A stretch of DNA of 64,000 nucleotides from Ginsengibacter sp963792025 (GTDB lineage: Bacteria > Bacteroidota > Bacteroidia > Chitinophagales > Chitinophagaceae), in contig CAWBUS010000006.1 in assembly GCA_963792025.1 (NCBI GenBank), positions 62,001 through 126,000 of the forward strand. Direction: 5' to 3'. This document shows positions 48,951 to 58,064 of the stretch, piece after piece (within the stretch, counting starts at the first letter, position 1; every line of letters begins with the position of its first letter). Both the position numbers and the translations under genes were made by a program. Under the pieces are notes generated by a model that saw only the letters and a program-made list of their open reading frames with translations, was not told where the DNA came from and made no database searches.

Positions 48951-49077
48951 TTACGCAAACGTTGCCGTTATTTGAATATACGACAATTGAATTTGTTTGC
49001 AGGGAAACTACAATAAAAAACTGTAAAAGATAAATAACGGGATCTATTCTTCCGGCGAATTACGCAATCGTTGCCGT
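48951..49077. promoter_or_regulatory. Two LacI-type operators between eda and kdgK
   Basis: The 18-mer ttacgcaaacgttgccgt (48951-48968) recurs as ttacgcaatcgttgccgt (49060-49077), 17 of 18 bases identical and 109 bases apart, in the divergent promoter region. The core ACGCAAnCGTTGCCGT is a near-palindrome with a central CG, as in LacI/GalR-family operators. A LacI-family regulator is not in the window. Confidence 0.7.
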
Positions 49078-49192
49078 ATTTTTTTTAATAATTATTCCTA
49101 TAATTCTTGTTGCTTCAACAAATATGAAAGAAATTCGATAAAATTGTTTGATATCATAAATACATCGTTTTATATTAAATTCAAAAAAAATC

Positions 49193-50218
49193 ATGGCAAA
49201 AAAAGTAGTAACACTTGGAGAAATAATGCTTCGCTTATCAACTCCGGATTTCAAAAGATTTGTTCAGGCAGATAGCTTTGATGTTACCTACGGTGGCGGC
49301 GAAGCGAACGTGGCTGCAGCACTTTGTAATTATGGACTGCAAGGAACTTTTGTTTCTAAAGTTCCGGATAATCCTATTGGTCAATCTGCAATAAATCATT
49401 TACGTCGTTATGGAGTCGATACTCAATTTGTCGCGAGGGGCGGAAAAAGATTGGGGATTTATTTTCTGGAAACCGGTGCGTCTATGCGTGCCTCGCAGGT
49501 AGTATACGACCGTGCTGATGCTGCTATTTCAGAAGCGGAGATTAAAGATTTTGATTTTGATAAAATATTCGATGGCGCTTCCTGGTTTCATACAACCGGA
49601 ATAACGCCCGCATTGAGCGATAGTGCTGCAGCACTTACGGAAGCAGCATTGAAAGCGGCAAAAGCGAAAGGAATTACCACGAGCATTGATCTTAACTATC
49701 GTAAAAAATTATGGAGCAAAGAAAAAGCCAAAGAAGTAATGACGGAACTTTGTACTTATGTTGATGTATGCATCGGCAATGAAGAAGACGCAGAAACAAC
49801 GTTAGGATTTAAAAGTAAAGGAACCGATGTCACAAAAGGTGAATTAAATCTTGAGGGATACAAAGATGTATTTCAGCAGATGAAAGAAAAATTTAACTTC
49901 AAATACATTGCGTCTACCTTAAGAGAAAGCTATAGCGCTTCTGATAATGGATGGAGTGCATTGGTATACGATGGCAATGAATTTTATCACACCAAACAAT
50001 ATGAAGTAAGGATTGTAGACCGCGTAGGAAGCGGTGACTCATTTGCCAGCGGCTTCATATACGGACTGGTCACCGATATGGCAATGAAAGATGCCGCAGA
50101 ATTTGGCGTTGCAGCTTCAGCATTGAAACATACTATCCCGGGAGATTTAAATCACGCTACATTAAGCGATGTAAAAGGTTTAATGAAAGGAGATGCAAGT
50201 GGAAGGGTACAGCGATAA
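49193..50218 (+). CDS. kdgK: KDG kinase (PfkB family sugar kinase)
   Basis: This 341-residue ribokinase-like enzyme has VTLGEIMLRLSTPDFKRFVQADSFDVTYGGGEANVA, the internal RLGIYFLETGASMRASQVVYDRADAA typical of KDG kinases, TTSIDLNYRKKLW, and the PfkB signature with catalytic Asp, DRVGSGDSFASGF. It makes KDPG from 2-keto-3-deoxygluconate for the adjacent aldolase. The gene is intact, starts at ATG 49193 and shares the operator region with eda. It is a 2-dehydro-3-deoxygluconate kinase by motif; other sugars are possible but the neighbours fit. Confidence 0.9.
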   Translation: MAKKVVTLGEIMLRLSTPDFKRFVQADSFDVTYGGGEANVAAALCNYGLQGTFVSKVPDNPIGQSAINHLRRYGVDTQFVARGGKRLGIYFLETGASMRASQVVYDRADAAISEAEIKDFDFDKIFDGASWFHTTGITPALSDSAAALTEAALKAAKAKGITTSIDLNYRKKLWSKEKAKEVMTELCTYVDVCIGNEEDAETTLGFKSKGTDVTKGELNLEGYKDVFQQMKEKFNFKYIASTLRESYSASDNGWSALVYDGNEFYHTKQYEVRIVDRVGSGDSFASGFIYGLVTDMAMKDAAEFGVAASALKHTIPGDLNHATLSDVKGLMKGDASGRVQR

Positions 50219-50409
50219 AAATTTGGATGCTTTTTATTTTTAAGGTATAAGTTCACGTAGCATTCACGCTGCTCTATTAATCTCGTATCAAACAACTATT
50301 ATAACCTGGCTCACATAAATTGTTGTGTAATATTTGATTATTGTTTTCCGATATGTAACTGGTTTTTCCTAAAAAAAATTATTTACATTTGGTTAACATA
50401 GAATAATTA

Positions 50410-50655
50410 ATGATACGAACTGAGCCAAAATTACCTGGTGATAGTCTCTTGCTCGGCCAACTAACGTCCGGCAACAAAAAGGCGTTTGATATTCTGTTTA
50501 ATAAATATTGGGAAAGCTCCGTAAATATTGCTTATAAAAGAACAAAAGATCTCGACACTGCAAAAGATATTGTTCAGGAAATTTTTACTCAAATCTGGAT
50601 AAACCGCGAAAGAGAAATTGAGAATCTGTCTGCTTATGTAAATAGGTCAATTTAA
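50410..50655 (+). pseudogene. ECF sigma factor, truncated after region 2
   Basis: 81 residues open as MIRTEPKLPGDSLLLGQLTSGNKKAFDILFNKYW and run through the sigma-70 region 2 (SVNIAYKRTKDLDTAKDIVQEIFTQIWINR), then stop after NLSAYVNRSI. A full ECF sigma has ~180-190 residues with region 4, so it is cut here at a junction to a susD fragment. In intact loci such genes are followed by fecR, susC and susD. The break is either a large deletion or a misassembly. Confidence 0.85.
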
Positions 50656-50656
50656 A

Positions 50657-51403
50657 ATGAGTAAAACTTTTATAGATTTTTTTAAGAGTCATAACGATCC
50701 GCGTTTGCACTTGTATGCAACCGTAAGTCCCAATCCCCGCGCTTTGGATGGTACGGCCGATTTCAATTTCGGCGATACTACTTCATCCATACAATTAGGA
50801 ATGCCTAACGGTTACGACAACGCGGGTGGTTTGGTTCCTATAACGGGTGCACCGAATTACACGGGTAATGTGAATGATTATTCAATTGTAAACAGATATA
50901 CGTTTGCAAAATCCGAGGCGCCAACATTTGTACTTACCGCAGCCGAAACACAATTGTTGCTCGCTGAAGCAGCCCAAAAAGGATGGATCAGCGGAGATGC
51001 CGCAACGATGTACGACGATGGTGTAACCTTAGCGTTTTCTCAATTAATTCAAACCGGGGCAAACTGGAGCGAAAGTGATGCGGAAGCAGCCGCCGCTTCT
51101 TATTTGGCACAAAACCCTTACAGTCCGGGAACCGGCATTCAACAAATAAATGAGCAATATTGGGTAGCTGTTTTTATGGATGAGTACGAAGCTTTCGCTA
51201 ATTGGAGAAGGAGCGGATATCCTGTGCTCACTCCTGTTAACTATCCTAATCCATCTATAAACAAAACAGGTGGAACTATTCCGCGAAGGCTTACTTATCC
51301 ACTGGAAGAAGCGTCTACAAATCCTGAAAATTATAATGATGCGGTATCGAGGTTAACGGATGGTAATACTATGACATCGAGGATGTGGTGGGACACACCA
51401 TAA
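50657..51403 (+). pseudogene. SusD/RagB-like lipoprotein, C-terminal fragment
   Basis: 248 residues match the C-terminal half of SusD-like outer-membrane sugar-binding proteins: FIDFFKSHNDPRLHLYATVSPN (N-D-P-R-L), VLTAAETQLLLAEAAQKGW (E-x-x-L-L-x-A-E-A), YWVAVFMDEYEAFANWRRSGYPVL, PRRLTYPLEE and the C-terminal RMWWDTP. The N-terminal half, the lipoprotein signal and the partner SusC gene are missing, and the fragment abuts the truncated sigma gene. The susD-frame upstream stop is at 50639-50641, so the junction is within about 15 bases of it. A terminator follows. Confidence 0.9.
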
Positions 51404-51415
51404 TTATCATGATAT

Positions 51416-51444
51416 AGCCGCCTTTAAAATTGGGGGGGCTTTTT
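51416..51444 (+). terminator. Factor-independent terminator after the susD fragment
   Basis: AGCC-GCC pairs with the end of a seven-G run and GGCT around an AT-rich loop, followed by TTTTT. The stem has one mismatch. It lies 13 bases past the stop of the SusD fragment, as expected for the 3' end of a susCD operon. Confidence 0.65.
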
Positions 51445-51524
51445 CGTTTTATGTATCTACCTTTTGAGTATTACTTGCTTATTTCAAATGTGAATTTTCT
51501 TATTTATAATAAACAACAATAAGT

Positions 51525-52763
51525 ATGGATCTATCTAAAGACGTGATTGAAGGTCATGTTTCAAAAACTTCTGTAAACACTGTTTCACGGGGCAAACAAC
51601 TTCCCAAACGCTTGTTGTCAATAGATGTGTTTAGAGCTATTACTATGTTCTTCATGATTTTTGTTAATGATGTAAGTGGCGTCATTAATATCCCGGGGTG
51701 GATTGAGCATGTGAAAATGAATGAGGACGGGCTTGGTTTTGCCGACACCATTTTTCCGATATTTCTTTTTATAGTTGGTTTGTCTATTCCTCTTGCCTTG
51801 ATGAAACGAATAAAAAGAGGGGATTCGTTTTATAGAACAGCCACTTATATTTTAACCCGTTCCATTGCTTTATTAGTGATGGGATTTTTTCATGTTAATC
51901 TTGAAAACTACAGCAAACTTGCAATCTTACCCGCAGCCGTTTGGGAAATATTCATAACGGTCGCTTTCTTTCTTATCTGGATTGATTATCCTGAGAAAAT
52001 GAATAAATCAAAAAAATATTTTTTACAAGGCCTCGGCATTTTGACATTAATTACCATGGCTTATCTTTTTAAAGGAGGAAAACCAGAAGCGCCAGTAGGT
52101 CTCAAACCATACTGGTGGGGAATTTTAGGAATTATTGGATGGTCTTATCTTGTTTGTGCTTTTATTTATTTTTTGTCAAAAGGTAATCTTTGGGTACAGG
52201 TGGCAGCCTTCGTTGTATTCATGATCATTAATGTTGCCTTTCACACGCATGTTCTTAAATTTTCACTATGGGTTATTGGCAACGCAGCTTCTGTTTCTTT
52301 AACGATGGCAGGAATAGTTGTATCACTTTTGTATAAAGAATTGGCCGGCAAAGGAAAAGATAAGTTACTGTGGCTTCTATTTGCCGCATCCGGAATTGTG
52401 ATGTTAAGTTTTGGATTATTGATTAGGCCTTATGCTGCCGGTATTTCAAAGATCCGGGCTACTCCCGCATGGGTAGCCATTTGCATAGGAATTGGCATCC
52501 TCGTTTTTGAATTACTGATTTATCTTGTTGATATAAGAGGCAGGCAGAATTGGTTTAAAGCGATACACCCCGGTGGCACAAGCACACTCACTACCTATTT
52601 AATTCCATACCTGCTATATTCCATTTATACTCTTGCCGGGTTTCATTATCCTAAATTTTTTAATGAAGGTGCAGGAGGAATTATTCGTTCCTTTCTCGTT
52701 GCTTTTTTTGTTATATGGATTGCTGGTTTATTGGAGAAAAGAAAGATCAGGCTTCAAATTTAA
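51525..52763 (+). CDS. DUF5009 / NagX-like membrane acyltransferase-type protein
   Basis: This is a 412-residue integral membrane protein with about 10-11 helices. The start RLLSIDVFRAITMFFMIFVNDVSGV and DGLGFADTIFPIFLFIVGLSIPLALMKR are the signature of the YeiB/heparan-glucosaminide N-acetyltransferase-like (DUF5009) family. Relatives in glycan loci are suspected to acetylate sugars across the membrane. The stop and the ATG of the next gene share bases (TAATG), showing translational coupling with the GH18 gene. Confidence 0.87.
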   Translation: MDLSKDVIEGHVSKTSVNTVSRGKQLPKRLLSIDVFRAITMFFMIFVNDVSGVINIPGWIEHVKMNEDGLGFADTIFPIFLFIVGLSIPLALMKRIKRGDSFYRTATYILTRSIALLVMGFFHVNLENYSKLAILPAAVWEIFITVAFFLIWIDYPEKMNKSKKYFLQGLGILTLITMAYLFKGGKPEAPVGLKPYWWGILGIIGWSYLVCAFIYFLSKGNLWVQVAAFVVFMIINVAFHTHVLKFSLWVIGNAASVSLTMAGIVVSLLYKELAGKGKDKLLWLLFAASGIVMLSFGLLIRPYAAGISKIRATPAWVAICIGIGILVFELLIYLVDIRGRQNWFKAIHPGGTSTLTTYLIPYLLYSIYTLAGFHYPKFFNEGAGGIIRSFLVAFFVIWIAGLLEKRKIRLQI

Positions 52764-53761
52764 TGAAAAGAGCATCCATATACATAAGAAGAAACCTGAT
52801 TTTGATATTGACGTTAAGCTCAATGCTTTTGTCTTTTGAAGGCTGGTCGCAGGCGAAAGAAGCAAAGTTTAGAATAGTTGGTTACTATTCTTTAAAAGCT
52901 GCCATGACAGCCGATTTAAATACTATTCCTTTTGATAAACTTACTCATATCAATCTTTATTTTTTAAATCCTGATACCCTTGGAAATTTTAACCAGGACC
53001 TGTCAGGCCTGGTTCCATTTATTGAAGCAGCTCACAGTCATAATGTAAAAATAATTCCATCAATTGCAGGTGGTGGTCCACATCCATATTATCACAATCT
53101 TTTAAAAAAAGGTAAACGAAAAAAATTGGTGAATGACCTGTTGCAAATTGTTCTCTCAAATAATTTTGATGGAATAGATGTTGACCTTGAAGGGAGTGAT
53201 ATCGATGAAAATTATGAAAACTTTGCAGTTGATCTGGCGAGAAAATTTCATAAACACAAAAAATTAGTAACCTCAGCAATAGCTGTTTTTTATAAAGATC
53301 AACTCAGCGACAAGGCTTTGAAACAATATGACTTTGTAAACGTAATGAGCTACGACCACACAGGCCCATGGACTCCTGAAAAACCAGGTCCACATTCAAC
53401 TTACGAGCAGGCCGCAGAAGACCTTGACTATTTTATAACCGATAGAAAAATTCCCAAAAACAAAGTTGGTCTTGGTGTTCCTTTTTATGGATACGGTTTT
53501 GGACCAACGTTAACTTCTCTCCCTTCCAGTTTAGACTATGAACAAATTGTAGCTGAATTTCCCGGAGCTGAGTTCGCAGATTCTGTGGTTATGCCGGGAG
53601 GCGCTATTATGTATTACAATGGTATTGCAACTATCAAAAGAAAAACCGATTTAGCTAAAGAAAAAGCATCAGGAATCATGATCTGGCAATTGTCGGGTGA
53701 TGCGTTGGCCGACAAATCATTATTAAAAGCAATTTATGAAGAAGCGTATGGCGTAAATTAG
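52763..53761 (+). CDS. GH18 chitinase-like glycosidase
   Basis: This 332-residue secreted protein (starting MKRASIYIRRNLILILTLSSMLLSFEGWSQ, signal peptide) carries the GH18 catalytic strand NFDGIDVDLEG (D-x-x-D-x-D-x-E), FDKLTHINLYFLN, IPSIAGGG, FVNVMSYDHTGPW, GLGVPFYGYGF and GIMIWQLSGDA. The acid/base Glu is present. Substrates are chitin-type or GlcNAc-containing glycans. The ATG at 52763 overlaps the stop of the preceding gene (TAATG), so I prefer it to a longer in-frame start at 52715. The protein is 735 bases upstream of the PQQ dehydrogenase's c-type domain and in the same direction. Confidence 0.92.
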   Translation: MKRASIYIRRNLILILTLSSMLLSFEGWSQAKEAKFRIVGYYSLKAAMTADLNTIPFDKLTHINLYFLNPDTLGNFNQDLSGLVPFIEAAHSHNVKIIPSIAGGGPHPYYHNLLKKGKRKKLVNDLLQIVLSNNFDGIDVDLEGSDIDENYENFAVDLARKFHKHKKLVTSAIAVFYKDQLSDKALKQYDFVNVMSYDHTGPWTPEKPGPHSTYEQAAEDLDYFITDRKIPKNKVGLGVPFYGYGFGPTLTSLPSSLDYEQIVAEFPGAEFADSVVMPGGAIMYYNGIATIKRKTDLAKEKASGIMIWQLSGDALADKSLLKAIYEEAYGVN

Positions 53762-53808
53762 GGAAATATTAAACCGTATAAATTTTTGAAAGTTTTCTTT
53801 TCGTTTAA

Positions 53809-56016
53809 ATGATCCACATTGATATGGCAAACATCTTCAGGAATCAAAAATTTACCGTCGCGTTTTTTTTGTTCCTGGTATTTTTCTTTACCGATTGCAA
53901 TAACAAAGAACGAACATGGAGTGTTTATAAGGCCGATGCAGAAAGCAGCAGTTACTCTCCTTTAAAACAAATTAATAAAGAGAATGTTCATCAATTAAAA
54001 TTAGTGTGGACATTTAACCCGAACGATGCAGCAGAAGGCTCGCGACATAACAGCAGCGAATGTAATCCGATAATTATAGATGGCATTATGTATGCTGCTT
54101 CCTCACGCCACCGCATATACGCAATCGATGCGAACAACGGTAAAAAGTTATGGTCTTTCGATCCGTTTAATGGAGGCCCGGGTGGCGGATCTTTTCGTGG
54201 TGTTACTTATTGGGAAGATGGCAATGATAAAAGAATCTTATTTACCGGCGGGGATATTCTTTATGCATTGAATGCTGGAACAGGAAAAATTATTGCCGAA
54301 TTTGGCAATAACGGTAAAGTGAGTATGAACATAGGAATGAGAGATGATCCAAAAAAGATATCAATAAAACCTACATCGCCGGGCATCATTTATAAAGATT
54401 TATTAATAATAGGAAATGAGGTTTCAGAATTATATGGTGGGCAGCCCGGATATGTTAGGGCCTATAGTGTAAGAACAGGAAAATTAGAATGGACTTTTCA
54501 CACAATTCCAAAACCCGGAGAACGAGGTTATGAAACATGGCCGAAGGATGCATGGAAATATGCTGGTGGCGCCAATGATTGGGGTGGCCTGAGTGTAGAT
54601 GAAAAGAGAGGAATGGTCTTTTTAGCCACGGGTTCTCCTTCTTACGATTTTTATGGCCATGATCGAATAGGTCAAAATCTTTTTGGAAATTGTATTATAG
54701 CTCTTGATGCAAAAACCGGGAAATACATCTGGCATTTTCAAACTGTACATCACGATTTATGGGACTATGATTTGCCGGCTCCCCCGAATTTGGTTACAGT
54801 TGTAAAAGACGGAAAAAAAATAGATGCGGTGGCGCAAATATCAAAAGTTGGCTTTGTATATGTATTAAACCGGGAAACAGGTGAATCCCTATTTCCGATT
54901 GAAGAGCGACCCGTACCGGTATCTGATGTACCGGGCGAAAAAGCATGGCCCACTCAACCCTTTCCTCTCAAACCAAAACCTTATTCGCGGCAGTTCATGA
55001 CGGTTGATGACCTTTCCGATTACTCGCCTGCCATGCACGATTCATTGATTGCAATGTTTAATGGATTAAGATACGAAGGATTATTTACGCCTCCTTCTTT
55101 TAAAGGCACTTTGAATCTTCCGGGAACAATTGGCGGGTCAGAATGGGGCGGCGCAGCTTATGATGTTTCAACCGGGATTCTCTATGTGAAGGCCAACGAA
55201 GCCCCTGAGATTGATAGATTGCAAAAAATAGATACTTCAGCAAAACCATTGGATATTTCCGTTCATGAAGATGGAAGAAAATTTTATTCCACGTATTGCG
55301 CAAGTTGTCACAAGCCTGATAGAACAGGAAATGAACCAGTTTATCCATCTTTGGTTGACACAAAAAAAAGATTGTCTGAATTCCAGGTATTGAATAAGAT
55401 AAGAACCGGCGGCGGAAAAATGCCCTCCTTTAGTGGTGTGCTGAATGGCCACGAAAAAGGAATTATTGACTTTTTATTTGACAAAACTGATTGGCATTTA
55501 TTGCAAAAGGAAAATGACCTTTCAGAAATAAAAAATAACAAGTCAGCAGTGACCGAAGGCAAAAAAGAAAACCACCTAAATGACACAGCGGCTACCTACC
55601 TCAACGTAACGGCTTATGGCGACTTAAGCGATCCCGAAGGCCATCCCTTTATTAAGCCTCCATGGGGCACCCTTAACGCAATCAATCTTAATACAGGCGA
55701 ATATGAATGGATAATACCTGTTGGAAATAATCCTCAACAACAGAAAAAAGGAGATCCAATTACAGGCGATGCCAGTTTACCCGGTCCTATCGTTACAGCC
55801 GGTGGCCTTATATTTCTTGGAGGGTCGCAGGATCACAAGTTCCAGGCATTTGATAAAACTACCGGCAAATTATTATGGAAAATTACCCTCCCTGGAATTA
55901 TATCTGCTACTCCATGTACATACGAAAGCAAGGGAAAACAATATGTAGCCGTTTCGGTTTCAGGTAACAAAGATTCACCGGCAGGATGGATAATGGCTTT
56001 TTCTTTACCTGAATAA
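53809..56016 (+). CDS. PQQ-dependent dehydrogenase with inserted cytochrome c domain (copy 1)
   Basis: This 735-residue lipoprotein-type quinoprotein has an N-terminal signal with lipobox (FFFTDC), W-motif propeller repeats (KLVWTFNP, GKKLWSFDP, GKLEWTFHT, GKYIWHFQTVHHDLWDYDLPAPP), the heme motif CASCH at 497-501 with the distal Met in GGGKMPSFSG, and the terminal PPWGTLNAINLNTGEYEW, TGKLLWKITLPG. It resembles membrane-free glucose-dehydrogenase-like PQQ enzymes that oxidise aldoses or alcohols in the periplasm and pass electrons to the respiratory chain. PQQ synthesis genes are not in the window. Confidence 0.9.
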   Translation: MIHIDMANIFRNQKFTVAFFLFLVFFFTDCNNKERTWSVYKADAESSSYSPLKQINKENVHQLKLVWTFNPNDAAEGSRHNSSECNPIIIDGIMYAASSRHRIYAIDANNGKKLWSFDPFNGGPGGGSFRGVTYWEDGNDKRILFTGGDILYALNAGTGKIIAEFGNNGKVSMNIGMRDDPKKISIKPTSPGIIYKDLLIIGNEVSELYGGQPGYVRAYSVRTGKLEWTFHTIPKPGERGYETWPKDAWKYAGGANDWGGLSVDEKRGMVFLATGSPSYDFYGHDRIGQNLFGNCIIALDAKTGKYIWHFQTVHHDLWDYDLPAPPNLVTVVKDGKKIDAVAQISKVGFVYVLNRETGESLFPIEERPVPVSDVPGEKAWPTQPFPLKPKPYSRQFMTVDDLSDYSPAMHDSLIAMFNGLRYEGLFTPPSFKGTLNLPGTIGGSEWGGAAYDVSTGILYVKANEAPEIDRLQKIDTSAKPLDISVHEDGRKFYSTYCASCHKPDRTGNEPVYPSLVDTKKRLSEFQVLNKIRTGGGKMPSFSGVLNGHEKGIIDFLFDKTDWHLLQKENDLSEIKNNKSAVTEGKKENHLNDTAATYLNVTAYGDLSDPEGHPFIKPPWGTLNAINLNTGEYEWIIPVGNNPQQQKKGDPITGDASLPGPIVTAGGLIFLGGSQDHKFQAFDKTTGKLLWKITLPGIISATPCTYESKGKQYVAVSVSGNKDSPAGWIMAFSLPE

Positions 56017-56527
56017 ATACTCAAGCGAATTAAAAAAAAATATCCATTTTGATAGAATTTAATTTTAATATACGGCCTAATCATCGCAAGGAACGGTCAT
56101 GGGCAACAGTAAACAGGTAGAATTGAGTTTTTTTCAAATGCTGCAGATTGGATTGATTATTTACTTACTTTTATCATAACGGAAGCATTGATATAACGAT
56201 GAAGTATACACGATAATATGAAAGTCTTCGCGGCGCACGCCGGTTATATTTTTGATTTCCCTATTGAAAGAAAACAGGCGGTTAAAATTAATCCAACCTT
56301 ATCGTAAATTCAATAACCTTCATTTTTATAAATAAGGTAAAGCGCAAATGAGAATTATCTAAACGGGTATGATTTTAATTGCGGCGAAATATTATTCCGT
56401 CAATACCATGAAAGTTCTCTCAGATAGAAAAAATTTCATGCACCGTAAAATTTATAGAGATTGAAGTTGACGTTATTCTCACTTAATTGAACTACTAAAT
56501 AATAAATTCACATTAAACATCCATTCA
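56017..56527. other. Non-coding gap with a possible small-gene remnant
   Basis: 511 bases without a clear gene. A 26-codon ORF at 56099-56179 (+), ending IGLIIYLLLS, looks like the first transmembrane segment of a truncated membrane protein but has no recognisable continuation. No repeat, RNA gene or terminator was recognised. The promoter of the following dehydratase gene is presumably near its right end. Confidence 0.5.
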
Positions 56528-58027
56528 ATGAAAAGTATTTTAAAGCAATTAACTGAAAGTAATAAAGAACTGGAAAAGAATGCGGCTGCAAAAACCCAGG
56601 CGGAAATAGAAAATCCTGAAACCAAAAACGCCCGCAGGGATTTTTTAAAGAAAACTGCACTGGGTGGAATTTCCCTGGCAGGAATGATGCACCTATCAAT
56701 AGCAGACACTATCGCAATGACTACGTCTAAGGTTAAACGTTATTCAGCGCCTTCGGATCTAAAAATTACCGATATGAGGTATGCACTCACGGCGGCTATG
56801 GGAGGCACCGCTATTATTCGTATTGATACCAACCAGGGAATTTATGGTTTGGGCGAAGTGAGGGATGCAGCGGATCCCCGTTATGCACTTATGTTAAAAA
56901 GCCGTATTCTCGGGCAAAATCCATGCAACGTTGAAATGATATTTAAAATTATAAAACAATTTGGCGGCCCAAGCAGGCAGGCTGGTGGCGTATGCGCTGT
57001 TGAGATGGCGCTTTGGGATATCTGCGGCAAAGCATATAATGTTCCCGCATGGCAGTTATTAGGAGGTAGATATCGTGAAAAAATAAGATTGTATGCTGAT
57101 ACTCCTGAAGCCGGATCGCCAGAAGAACAGAAAAAATTAATGGATTATCGCATTAATGACATGGGATATACCTGGTTGAAGATGGACCTTGGTATCAACG
57201 AATTAAAAAACATTCCGGGAGCATTAGTGAATGAAAAATTCTGGGAAAGCAGCGATGGAAACTTAAGACAATGGGGTGATCCGAGAGATATTACGAATTA
57301 TTCAAGTACAGCGCATCCTTTTACGCAAATACAGATCACCGATAAGGGCCTTGATGGGCTGGCTAAACTCGTAGAAAATGTGAGGGGCATGTTAGGATAT
57401 GATTTACCACTTTCTACTGATCATTATGGGCATTTTGATTTAAACAATGGGATAAGATTAGGAAAGAGACTTGAACAATACAGGTTGGCATGGATGGAAG
57501 ATATTGTTTCATGGGAGTTAACTGATCAATGGAAAACAATATCGGATGCATTGGAAACACCGTGTCTTACTGGTGAGGATATCTACCTGTTAAAAAACTT
57601 TAAACCACTTATTGATATTCATGCAGTGGATATTATCCATCCTGACCTTGCTACCTCAGGAGGTTTATTAGAAACAAAAAAAATTGGCGACTATGCAGAA
57701 GAGCATGGCATAGCAATGGCTTTGCACCAGGCAGGCACCCCTGTTTCATTTATGGCTGATGTTCATTGTGCAGCTGCGACCCAAAACTTTTTAGCATGTG
57801 AGCATCATAATATCGATGTTCCATGGTGGGAAGGCCTTGTGAAGACAACAGATGGCAGGCGACTGATAACAAAAGGTTTTGCAAACGTACCCCTTACTGC
57901 ACCGGGATTGGGAATTGAATTAAATGAAGATGAAGTAAAAAAACATTTATCAGCAAAAGATAAAAGCTTTTTTGCCCCAACTCCGGAATGGAATGAATTA
58001 CGTTCACACGACAGAATTTTCAGTTAA
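56528..58027 (+). CDS. Exported enolase-superfamily (mandelate racemase-like) sugar-acid dehydratase
   Basis: This 499-residue protein has a Tat-type leader beginning about residue 38 (RRDFLKKTALGGISLAGMMHL). The MR/MLE fold follows: N-terminal capping domain DLKITDMRYALTAAM, RIDTNQGIYGLGEVRDAADP, the catalytic WLKMDLG, metal ligands in STDHYGHFD, AWMEDIVSW and CLTGEDIYL, DIIHPDLATSGGLLETKKI, and the His of MALHQAGTPVSFMA. This pattern fits acid-sugar dehydratases (mannonate/gluconate/galactonate type). The export signal is unusual because these enzymes normally act in the cytoplasm. Confidence 0.88.
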   Translation: MKSILKQLTESNKELEKNAAAKTQAEIENPETKNARRDFLKKTALGGISLAGMMHLSIADTIAMTTSKVKRYSAPSDLKITDMRYALTAAMGGTAIIRIDTNQGIYGLGEVRDAADPRYALMLKSRILGQNPCNVEMIFKIIKQFGGPSRQAGGVCAVEMALWDICGKAYNVPAWQLLGGRYREKIRLYADTPEAGSPEEQKKLMDYRINDMGYTWLKMDLGINELKNIPGALVNEKFWESSDGNLRQWGDPRDITNYSSTAHPFTQIQITDKGLDGLAKLVENVRGMLGYDLPLSTDHYGHFDLNNGIRLGKRLEQYRLAWMEDIVSWELTDQWKTISDALETPCLTGEDIYLLKNFKPLIDIHAVDIIHPDLATSGGLLETKKIGDYAEEHGIAMALHQAGTPVSFMADVHCAAATQNFLACEHHNIDVPWWEGLVKTTDGRRLITKGFANVPLTAPGLGIELNEDEVKKHLSAKDKSFFAPTPEWNELRSHDRIFS

Positions 58028-58064
58028 AAAATATTTAATTAATAACTACAAATTTTGATGAATC

